A stretch of DNA of 23,363 bases from Bacteroidota bacterium (GTDB lineage Bacteria > Bacteroidota > Ignavibacteria > Ignavibacteriales > Melioribacteraceae). The notes below the pieces were generated by a model that searched no databases, was not told where the DNA came from, and was given only the letters and a program-made list of their open reading frames with translations. The stretch is from contig JAEXOD010000120.1 of the NCBI GenBank assembly GCA_023447335.1, forward strand, positions 1 through 23,363, read 5' to 3'. Within the stretch, counting starts at the first letter, position 1. Each line of letters starts with the position of its first letter. Positions 1-6,255 of the stretch are shown here, piece after piece. Position numbers and translations under genes: made by a program.

Positions 1-1863
1 AAGGTTTGGGAATTAAGTGATAGAGCAAAAGATAGAAGATATATGATTGAAAATTCACCAAAATCTGGTTTTGTGAGAATACATATTGAAGGGGTTGCAG
101 GATATATTGATATACAAAGTAAAAAAAATAACAATGGGCAAAAAATTCATATTTGGGGACCAAACAATGATTGGAATCAAAACTTTACTTTTAAATACTT
201 GGGAAACGGGCGTTTTAAAATTTACAATGAACATGGGAAAGTTTTATGTTTAGACGGTCGCAATTCAGGGAACGGATCAAGAGTATGTATTTGGGATGAC
301 CATGACGGACCTTGGATGGAGTGGGTATTAATATCAACAACTACAAATAAACCGCTATTATTGGAAGAAAAATTAAATACAATGAAGACCGGTAATTTTG
401 CAGATATGAGGGGGATTAAGACATTTTACATTCAATCTGCATTATCTTACGGAAAAGATTTAACAGGATATTTCGACGTTCCCGGTTATAATACTACAAA
501 AGCAGGCAGTAATCTAAATTTATGGGCTTTTGATATGGGGGTTGATAGAAGATATAATTTAAGTAACTCGAATTCTAATTTAAATTATTACAATATTAGT
601 GTTGCAGGAAACCCAAATATTGTTGTAGATATTGCCGGAGGCGTAAATGCTAACGGAACAAATATTCAAATTTGGGAAAGGAATAATTCGACTGCACAGA
701 ATTTTAATTTTAAGCATTTAGGTAACGGTAGATTTAAAATATATGCCGAAAACGGAAAAGTAGTTTGTACCGGTAGAGAAGCAACAAACGGAATGAATAT
801 CCATACTTGGGATGACCATGAAGGTCCTTGGATGGAATGGTATTTAATTGATGCTGAGACAAATAGACCTTACATTCCGGAAACTAAACAATTTGTTAAT
901 AATAATACGGATCCTGTTGTTGTTGGATTGATAAATGAAATAGACCAAGCACTTCTAAATATTTCTAGTACTGAAGAAAAGTCCTCTTCTACATTACAGA
1001 AATTATTGAAGAGTAATAAAACAGCGGGGAGCGGTAGTTCTATTGCTCAAAATGTAAGTGATATAAATTCAAGAGTAAACGATACTCAAAGTGCATTAAA
1101 TCCTTTTTCTAGATTCCCGATTATTGGTGCCCCGGTAAAAGTCCTTTCAACAACATTAGGTTTGTCTTTAGGTCAAATAGGAAAAGCTGATAAAGTACTT
1201 AAAACAATTAAAGAACCTGTATTGGATAAAACAAGCGAAAATGTTAACTATGCGTTGACTTCAAATATTTTGGTAAATAATAAGTTAAATTATCTTAAAA
1301 TTTATTTGGAAAATAAAAAGCGAACAATTGCATCAAGTGAAGAGTATAAAAATCCCACAGTTCGTGATGCTATAGTTGCAAAAATTAAAAATGAATTATC
1401 CGCGTTTAACAGCTTTAGTCAATTAGTTAACGGAAAGTTTAGTGTTATAGGATCCGAATGTAATAAATTAAATAAATTAGATAAAGCTTTTGATAAATTT
1501 GATAGCGGATTAAATAAATTTGATAACGGATTTAAGAAAGTTGACAGGGTAGCTGATGAAATTAATGAAGTATTAGATAAACGCTTTAAAAAAGAGATAG
1601 CCAAGGTTAAAATTAACATAAGTGTTCGCGATGTTTTGGAAGGGGGAAAAGTGGGAAAATTATTTGATAAATATGTGAATGATTTTGTCAAAGGAGCTTT
1701 TAAACCTCTAATGAATAAGTTAAACGAAAAATTACCCGCATTTCCTGAAGCCGATGAATTGAAAGATTCTTTTAACGAAACTTTAGATATTACTAAAAAA
1801 ATTAGAAGTGAAAGCGAGGAAATTGAAAAAGAATCAGCAAAATTAAACGTAAGTAAAAGTTAG
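1..1863 (+). CDS. Ricin-type beta-trefoil lectin repeat protein with helical C-terminal half (5' partial)
   Basis: The reading frame is open from base 1, so the Met at base 43 is internal and the gene begins before the window. Bases 1-42 encode VWELSDRAKDRRY, which matches LWAFDMGVDRRY about 170 residues later; both are the end of a first trefoil lobe. Counted from the internal Met, two copies of a ricin B-like lectin module follow, at about 1-100 and 125-285. Each contains LGNGRFKIY and ends WDDH(D/E)GPWMEW. This fold usually binds sugars; the ligand here is unknown. From about residue 290 the protein is predicted helical, with a short hydrophobic stretch (FPIIGAPVKVLSTTLGLSLG) and a heptad region (LNKLDKA, FDKFDSG, LNKFDNG, FKKVDRV). 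The last 90 residues are strongly charged. No export signal is visible because the N-terminus is missing. The layout would fit a lectin-targeted adhesin or toxin, but no toxin family is recognised. Confidence 0.75.
   Translation, partial: KVWELSDRAKDRRYMIENSPKSGFVRIHIEGVAGYIDIQSKKNNNGQKIHIWGPNNDWNQNFTFKYLGNGRFKIYNEHGKVLCLDGRNSGNGSRVCIWDDHDGPWMEWVLISTTTNKPLLLEEKLNTMKTGNFADMRGIKTFYIQSALSYGKDLTGYFDVPGYNTTKAGSNLNLWAFDMGVDRRYNLSNSNSNLNYYNISVAGNPNIVVDIAGGVNANGTNIQIWERNNSTAQNFNFKHLGNGRFKIYAENGKVVCTGREATNGMNIHTWDDHEGPWMEWYLIDAETNRPYIPETKQFVNNNTDPVVVGLINEIDQALLNISSTEEKSSSTLQKLLKSNKTAGSGSSIAQNVSDINSRVNDTQSALNPFSRFPIIGAPVKVLSTTLGLSLGQIGKADKVLKTIKEPVLDKTSENVNYALTSNILVNNKLNYLKIYLENKKRTIASSEEYKNPTVRDAIVAKIKNELSAFNSFSQLVNGKFSVIGSECNKLNKLDKAFDKFDSGLNKFDNGFKKVDRVADEINEVLDKRFKKEIAKVKINISVRDVLEGGKVGKLFDKYVNDFVKGAFKPLMNKLNEKLPAFPEADELKDSFNETLDITKKIRSESEEIEKESAKLNVSKS
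1468..1551 (+). repeat. In-frame 21-bp tandem repeat coding for coiled-coil heptads
   Basis: Four consecutive 21-base units (starting at 1468, 1489, 1510 and 1531) encode LNKLDKA, FDKFDSG, LNKFDNG and FKKVDRV. Units two and three are nearly identical in DNA. Unit length equals one heptad, so gain or loss of a unit would keep the frame and lengthen or shorten the coiled coil. Confidence 0.7.
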
Positions 1864-1888
1864 TTTAAATGTAATAATTTATTATAAG

Positions 1889-1919
1889 AAAATCCCCTGA
1901 ATAAGGGGATTTTTTGTTT
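1889..1919 (+). terminator. Intrinsic terminator after the lectin gene
   Basis: AATCCCC at 1891-1897 pairs with GGGGATT at 1905-1911 around loop TGAATAA. The flanking A run pairs into the following T run (TTTTTTGTTT). It lies 26 bases after the stop codon and ends the lectin transcript. Confidence 0.85.
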
Positions 1920-1983
1920 GGAGAAAAAATAAAAATTTAATAAGTTATGGATGAACTATTAAATATTTAAGGAGGCGTTAAAT

Positions 1984-2181
1984 ATGAATAAAGGCGGATT
2001 TTCTTGGAAAAGACTAATCGGAATAACAAGGGTTAAACAAAATTTTGCCCGCAAAACCGGAATACCTACAACCAAAGGCGGCTTGGAAAGAAAAATTGGC
2101 GGAATGATTTTGGGTAAAGGTTGTTTGGTAGTTATTTTTGGTTTAGTTGTTATTGGTAGTTTAATTAATATAGTATTGTAG
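1984..2181 (+). CDS. Small single-pass membrane protein (65 aa), function unknown
   Basis: This short gene starts after an excellent Shine-Dalgarno sequence (AAGGAGG, with GGAGG at 1971-1975), which supports it as real. The first 45 residues are basic and contain KQNFARKTGIPTTKGGLERKIGG. Similar small proteins with a KxxISRKTGIPxTKxGxxRKxG pattern are, from memory, common and uncharacterised in Bacteroidota. The last 18 residues (CLVVIFGLVVIGSLINIV) form one hydrophobic helix, so the protein is probably tail-anchored with its basic part in the cytoplasm. It lies 24 bases before the HARE-HTH gene on the same strand with no terminator between them, so the two are probably co-transcribed. A functional link between the two proteins is not shown. 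Confidence 0.7.
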   Translation: MNKGGFSWKRLIGITRVKQNFARKTGIPTTKGGLERKIGGMILGKGCLVVIFGLVVIGSLINIVL

Positions 2182-2205
2182 AATTAAAAATGTTTGGAGG
2201 AATAA

Positions 2206-3171
2206 ATGGCATATACGGTTTTGGATTTTGCAGTTGAAGTTTTGCAGGATATTAATGAACCATTAACATATCAGGAAATATGGAAAGTTGGGGTTGAGAA
2301 GAAACTGGATGTTAAATTAGGATTGAAAGGAAAAACCCCTTGGCATTCACTAGGCGCAAGGTTATTTGTTGATGTAAGAGATAATCAAAATTCGAGGTTT
2401 ATAAAAATTTCTGCGAATCCAGCTAAATTTGCACTAAAAGAATATAAAAATAAATGTGCAGCAAAGGTTGATAAAGATAAAAGACCAATTATAGAGATAA
2501 AAGAAAAGGGAAACGATAACACTTATAAGGAAAGAGATTTGCATCCGCTTTTGAGCTATTTTATTTATGCAAATCCTGTGTTTGGAAAGGGAAGGTATAT
2601 ATACTCAAAAACAATCTTTCATGAAAAATCAAGAAAAAATGGATTTAATGAATGGTTGCATCCGGATATGGTGGGGTTTTATATGCCATTAGAAGATTGG
2701 AATAGGCACTTATTAGATTTTAATAGAATTACAGATCATAGAATTGTTAAATTATATTCTTTTGAGCTAAAAAGACATATCAATAGGGGAAATTATAGAG
2801 AATCATTTTTTCAAGCTGTTTCAAATTCTTCGTGGGCTAATGAGGGATATTTAGTTTCTGCAAATAAAATTGAAGACGATGATTTATTGTCAGAATTGGA
2901 AAGATTGTCAAATTCTTTTGGAATTGGGATAATATGTTTAGATTTGTTGGACTTCGACGCTTCTACAATTTTGTTCCCTGCAAAAACAAAAGATAACCTT
3001 GATTGGGAGACAATGAATAAGCTATGTGAACAAAATGAAAATTTTGAGAAATTTATTCAAGATGTCAAAATCGATTTTGAATCAAAAAAAATTCATTTTT
3101 CTGAATACGATAAAATTATTCAGAATCCAACAGTTTTTATAAATGAAACGCTAAAAATCAAACAAAATTAA
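2206..3171 (+). CDS. HARE-HTH protein with PD-(D/E)xK nuclease signature (HrgA-like)
   Basis: Residues 1-67 match the HARE-HTH winged-helix domain (YTVLDFAVEVLQDINEPLT, then TPWHSLGARLFVDVRD and SRFIKIS). That domain is known from bacterial restriction endonucleases and eukaryotic chromatin proteins, where it is thought to read DNA or its modification. After a charged linker (about 75-110), the C-terminal part resembles the HrgA family first noted in Helicobacter pylori. It carries a PD-(D/E)xK pattern: a preceding Glu140, PD at 153-154, E187-L-K189, then a helix with Gln203 (ESFFQAVSNSSWANEGYLV). The arrangement predicts a restriction-like nuclease, or a fold derived from one, that may act on modified or foreign DNA. 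GGAGG six bases before the ATG fixes the start. No methyltransferase or other restriction gene is nearby, so it would act alone. The HARE and family calls are firm; active nuclease activity is inferred. Confidence 0.8.
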   Translation: MAYTVLDFAVEVLQDINEPLTYQEIWKVGVEKKLDVKLGLKGKTPWHSLGARLFVDVRDNQNSRFIKISANPAKFALKEYKNKCAAKVDKDKRPIIEIKEKGNDNTYKERDLHPLLSYFIYANPVFGKGRYIYSKTIFHEKSRKNGFNEWLHPDMVGFYMPLEDWNRHLLDFNRITDHRIVKLYSFELKRHINRGNYRESFFQAVSNSSWANEGYLVSANKIEDDDLLSELERLSNSFGIGIICLDLLDFDASTILFPAKTKDNLDWETMNKLCEQNENFEKFIQDVKIDFESKKIHFSEYDKIIQNPTVFINETLKIKQN

Positions 3172-3190
3172 CCCATACTAAATATAAAGC

Positions 3191-3219
3191 TTGACATGGC
3201 TTGGAAAATGTGTTATATT
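3191..3219 (+). promoter_or_regulatory. Sigma-70-type promoter of tRNA-fMet
   Basis: A consensus -35 box TTGACA (3191-3196) is followed after 17 bases by TATATT (3214-3219), with a TGT extended -10 just before it. Transcription would start near 3226, about 13 bases before the tRNA. An alternative TATAAT lies at 3220-3225, but its spacing to the -35 is too long. Confidence 0.7.
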
Positions 3220-3238
3220 TATAATCTAAATTTTACAT

Positions 3239-3311
<73 letters not shown>

Positions 3312-3320
3312 CAAGAATAA

Positions 3321-3350
3321 AAAAAAGTCTGCAACAGCAGGCTTTTTTTG
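3321..3350. terminator. Bidirectional terminator between tRNA-fMet and the HxlR gene
   Basis: GTCTGC (3327-3332) pairs with GCAGGC (3337-3342), with one T-G wobble, around loop AACA. The stem is extended by an A run on the left and a T run on the right, so it can end the tRNA transcript on the plus strand and the HxlR transcript on the minus strand. Confidence 0.85.
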
Positions 3351-3362
3351 TTTTAAACAGAA

Positions 3363-3698
3363 TTATTTAGAAGTCCTTTTTGTTTCTATCAATCTTAGCC
3401 CCCAAGTGCATAACTCCTTTAAGATCGGTTCTAAAGATTTACCGTTTTCGGTCAAACTGTATTCAACTTTTGGAGGGATTTCTTTATATATCTCTCTATG
3501 CAGTAATCCGTCTTGCTCTAGTTCACGTAATTGTTGTGTTAGCATTTTTTGAGTTATTCCGGGCATTAGCTTTTTTAATTCGCCAAATCGTTTAACTCCG
3601 GTAAATAAATTTCCTAAAATAACAATTTTCCATTTACCCCCTATTATTTCCATAGCTGAGGTTAAAGGGCACTCAAAATAATTATTCGATGTAATCAT
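3363..3698 (-). CDS. HxlR-family winged-helix transcriptional regulator
   Basis: The protein follows the HxlR pattern throughout: ECPLTSAMEIIGGKWKIVIL, RFGELKKLMPGITQKMLTQQ, LRELEQDGL, PPKVEYSLTENG and LCTWGLRLI. These are DNA-binding homodimers related to MarR proteins, and several (YodB and HypR in Bacillus) sense quinones, aldehydes or disulfide stress through a Cys near the N-terminus. The matching Cys is residue 10 here. The longer frame would begin with TTG at 3737; the ATG at 3698 is preferred because family members start just before the Cys-Pro motif. It is transcribed away from the GDSL-like gene, with a repeat-containing promoter region between, which is the usual arrangement for a HxlR protein controlling itself and its divergent neighbour. 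The inducer is unknown. Confidence 0.88.
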   Translation of the reverse strand: MITSNNYFECPLTSAMEIIGGKWKIVILGNLFTGVKRFGELKKLMPGITQKMLTQQLRELEQDGLLHREIYKEIPPKVEYSLTENGKSLEPILKELCTWGLRLIETKRTSK

Positions 3699-3721
3699 AA
3701 AAATCCCAATAGTATATAAAA

Positions 3722-3749
3722 AGTAACTACCAAACAAAATAGTAACTAC
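3722..3749. promoter_or_regulatory. Candidate HxlR operator: direct repeat of AGTAACTAC
   Basis: AGTAACTAC occurs at 3722-3730 and again at 3741-3749, 19 bases apart (about two helical turns). The AGTAACT core is itself nearly palindromic, as expected for dimer half-sites. On the minus strand one copy lies between a -35-like TTGTTT and a -10-like TATACT of the HxlR gene, so binding would block that promoter. Confidence 0.5.
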
Positions 3750-3780
3750 TTGTAAAAATAATACTTTAAAATTATATTTG
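3750..3780 (+). promoter_or_regulatory. Candidate promoter of the GDSL-like operon
   Basis: TTGTAA (3750-3755) is followed after 17 bases by TATATT (3773-3778). The box also reads TATATTTG, fitting the TAnnTTTG -7 element of Bacteroidota promoters. The -35 box directly touches the second AGTAACTAC repeat, so a regulator bound there would control this promoter too. Confidence 0.5.
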
Positions 3781-3810
3781 CAACTGATAATAAATTGAAA
3801 AGGTAAAAAA

Positions 3811-4698
3811 ATGGATTATAAAACACTTGAGAATATTTTTGTTTTTGGAGATGGTCTATCCGATATGGGTAGACTAGGATATTTTACAAATTATAAATAT
3901 CCGCCATCCCCTCCTTTTTTTGAAGGAAGATGGACAAATGGGGCTGTCTGGGTTGAATATCTTGCTGAGATGTTAGGCGTTAAATTAGATTTTTCAAATA
4001 ATTTTGCCATCGGAGGAGCAACAACAGGGTATTATAATATCAATGAACCGTTGAAACAATCTCTTAATATTGATAAAAAAGTTGTTTTTAGCGGGTTGGC
4101 AAATCAAGTCGAAATGTTCTTAGCCGGAAAAGAAGCTGTTTCAAGTAAAGATTTATATGTGATTTGGGCAGGTGGGCATGATATTGGTAGTTATTTAGAA
4201 TATGGTGAACCGGATATAATCAAATATCCGCCATCGTTGAATATTAAAAGCTCAATTTTAAAATTATACATTAAAGGTGCACGTAAATTTTTGGTTGGTA
4301 ATTTACCTGATTTATTAAATACACCTTTGTACGCCAATTCCCCTTCGAAACAAACTATTAAAGATATTGTAAATCACTTTAATAGCTCGATTGATAATAT
4401 CTTTGACTCCTTAAAATTGTTAGAAGGTATTGAGATTATTAAATTAGATGCGTTTAATATTTTTGAGCAAATAATAATTAATCACAAAGCTTATGGATTA
4501 GATAACATAACCGAAAGTTATTTGCCTTTTGATTATATAGATTTTGAAAATCCTTTAAAAGAAAGTAAATATAAAGAATTATTCGTAACAAAGAATAGAT
4601 TAATTGAGGATAAATATATGACATTTTGGGGTATTTCAGTGAGTAATAGAGTGCATAAAATATTAGCAGAGAAAGCATTGGAGATCATTAATTTATAG
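3811..4698 (+). CDS. GDSL/SGNH-hydrolase-fold protein lacking the catalytic residues (probable pseudoenzyme)
   Basis: The sequence follows the GDSL lipase/esterase family from end to end: IFVFGDGLSDMG, RWTNGAVWVEYLAEMLG, NFAIGGATTGYYN, LYVIWAGGHDIGSYL, GARKFLVGNLPDLLNTP, and a C-terminal MTFWG with a later conserved VHKILAEKAL. Active members hydrolyse lipid or carbohydrate esters with a Ser-Asp-His triad and an Asn in the oxyanion hole. Here the Ser of GDSL is Gly15, the Asn of the GGND block is His123, and the FWDxxHPT block reads FWGISVSN, so the Asp and His are both gone. Only the block II Gly remains. Length (295 aa) and frame are intact, which argues against a decaying gene. There is no signal peptide, so it is probably cytoplasmic. 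It diverges from the HxlR gene and precedes an NADP-binding protein. A ligand-binding or regulatory role is a guess. Confidence 0.8.
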   Translation: MDYKTLENIFVFGDGLSDMGRLGYFTNYKYPPSPPFFEGRWTNGAVWVEYLAEMLGVKLDFSNNFAIGGATTGYYNINEPLKQSLNIDKKVVFSGLANQVEMFLAGKEAVSSKDLYVIWAGGHDIGSYLEYGEPDIIKYPPSLNIKSSILKLYIKGARKFLVGNLPDLLNTPLYANSPSKQTIKDIVNHFNSSIDNIFDSLKLLEGIEIIKLDAFNIFEQIIINHKAYGLDNITESYLPFDYIDFENPLKESKYKELFVTKNRLIEDKYMTFWGISVSNRVHKILAEKALEIINL

Positions 4699-4753
4699 TA
4701 AAAAAGATTTATACTTTTTTCAAAATTTCTAAAACAAAATTAAGGAGAATATT

Positions 4754-5383
4754 ATGAATATAGCATTTATCGGAATTGGTAATGTGGGATTTGCATTAGC
4801 AAATAACTTAGAGCAAAAAGGGCATAAAATTATTATTGCAAATAATAACATGAATTCTAAAAGTGTAACAAAGGCGTTAGAAAATAACAAAGAATTTATA
4901 GTAATGCCGGTTCAAAAAGCGGTTGATAATAGTGATGTTGTGTTTTTGGCTACACCTTATCATAAAAACCAAGAAGCTCTGGCGGGCATTAAATTTAATG
5001 GCAAAACATTGGTTGATTGCACAAATCCAGTAGGAATTGGGATTACCCACTTACTTAAAAGTGAAATATCCGGTTCTGAAGTTGTTCAGCAAATTGCGAA
5101 TGATTCAAAGGTTGTGAAGGCATTTACTATATACGGATTTGAAAATTTTATAAATCCTTCATTCCCTAGTTATAATTTAAAGCCCGTTATGTTGTATTGC
5201 GGTAATGATATAAATGCTAAAAACGAAACAGCTATGTTAATTGAACAGCTCGGTTATTTTCCTAAAGATACCGGTGCTTTATCACAAGCGTTACATCTCG
5301 AGCATATGACTTTATTGTGGGTAAAAATGGTTAGAATTAACGGTCATCACCCAAATTTTGTATGGGGTTATCTTGAAAAGTAA
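4754..5383 (+). CDS. F420-dependent NADP oxidoreductase-like protein (COG2085 type)
   Basis: The N-terminus is a Rossmann dinucleotide-binding fold: MNIAFIGIGNVG with GxGxxG at residues 7-12, then a beta-alpha unit ending IIIANNN in place of the usual NADP-contacting segment. Later segments (DVVFLATPYH, TLVDCTNPVG, VVKAFTIYG, PVMLYCGND) match the family that includes NADPH:F420 reductases and many uncharacterised relatives that do not use F420. Many such relatives in bacteria lie beside HxlR regulators. Length 209 aa is normal. A good ribosome site (AAGGAG) precedes the ATG. It lies 55 bases after the GDSL-like gene without a terminator and overlaps the next gene by 26 bases, so the three genes probably form one transcript. 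The substrate cannot be told. Confidence 0.8.
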   Translation: MNIAFIGIGNVGFALANNLEQKGHKIIIANNNMNSKSVTKALENNKEFIVMPVQKAVDNSDVVFLATPYHKNQEALAGIKFNGKTLVDCTNPVGIGITHLLKSEISGSEVVQQIANDSKVVKAFTIYGFENFINPSFPSYNLKPVMLYCGNDINAKNETAMLIEQLGYFPKDTGALSQALHLEHMTLLWVKMVRINGHHPNFVWGYLEK

Positions 5384-6011
5384 ATCAATTTCGCATTTTG
5401 AACAATCGAGAGTTGAGACATTTTCAGACGGAGTTTTTGCCATAATTGTTACTCTGCTTGTTTTAGAAATCAAAGTACCACATATAAACAATTTTAGAGA
5501 TAGCGGGGAGTTACTAAAAGCTTTAGAAAGCTTAATTCCTAAGGTTATAAGTTGGATTATTAGTTTCTTTACTGTTTGTGTAATTTGGGTAAATCATCAT
5601 AGATTGCTAAAGCAGTTTAGAATATTTACACACGGATTATTCTGGTGGAATGCCTTGTTATTGTTGTTTGTTTCTTTTATTCCGTTTCCAACAGCCTTGT
5701 TGGGAGATTATCCGAATAATCAAGTAGCAGTAATCTTATATGGTGTGGTATTGTCAGTAATGGCTTTAATATTTTCATTGTTAAGATTTTATACATTGAA
5801 TAAAAAAGTAATATTAAAAGAATCGGTTTCAATTGAAAATTACAAAAAGGGAACGATTTACTCTTTAATTTATGGACCATTACTTTATCTAATGGGTGCA
5901 TTATTTTCATTTATACACCCGAATATATCATTTATCATATATTTATTAATTCCGATATATTTCATTATGCCTCACTCAACAGAGGATATGCGAGTTGATG
6001 AAGAATTATAG
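5358..6011 (+). CDS. TMEM175-family integral membrane protein (DUF1211), putative K+ channel
   Basis: The first helix carries RVETFSDGVFAIIVTLLVLE (from residue 18), the signature FSDxxxA motif of TMEM175 channels. It is followed by further hydrophobic helices (about 56-75, 85-110, 116-138, 165-185, 187-207), giving six. Bacterial members of this length form tetrameric channels with weak K+ selectivity; the pore residues are in the first helix. The ATG at 5358 lies inside the preceding gene (26-base overlap) and has no obvious ribosome site; a TTG at 5373 is another possible start, and both keep the FSD motif. Overlap and shared direction suggest translational coupling. Why a cation channel is grouped with a HxlR-type redox locus is unclear. 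Confidence 0.85.
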   Translation: MYGVILKSKSISHFEQSRVETFSDGVFAIIVTLLVLEIKVPHINNFRDSGELLKALESLIPKVISWIISFFTVCVIWVNHHRLLKQFRIFTHGLFWWNALLLLFVSFIPFPTALLGDYPNNQVAVILYGVVLSVMALIFSLLRFYTLNKKVILKESVSIENYKKGTIYSLIYGPLLYLMGALFSFIHPNISFIIYLLIPIYFIMPHSTEDMRVDEEL

Positions 6012-6255
6012 TAATTAATTTTATTATGAGTAATTAATTAAAAAATCAAGCTGCCGGTAAAGCCTAAGATAATATCAAAACTTAATATGTTTTTACAAAA
6101 TAATTATAAAAAGTTAAAAATGTATACATTATACAGTATTTTTCTATTGCGTTGAAAAGAAATTATTAGTATTTTGAATATGAATACATGAGGAAATTTT
6201 TGAAATTCATTATTTATTTTAGATTCTAATTATTAACTAAACAATAGGAGAAAAT

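Noticed and set aside
1419..1691. 90-codon minus-strand frame inside the lectin gene
   Set aside because: Its leucine/serine/asparagine-rich repeats are the antisense of the heptad repeat; nothing supports independent coding.
3363..3737. TTG at 3737 as start of the HxlR gene
   Set aside because: It would add 13 residues not typical of the family and run through the presumed promoter and one operator copy; the ATG at 3698 fits better.
3811..4698. Sequencing error or gene decay as explanation for the missing GDSL active site
   Set aside because: Four separate positions are changed in an otherwise uninterrupted, well-conserved frame; errors or decay would be expected to add frameshifts or stops too.
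6012..6040. AT-rich TAATTAAT repeats after the TMEM175 gene as a terminator
   Set aside because: The stem has no G-C pairs and is followed by A rather than T, so it would not terminate plus-strand transcription.
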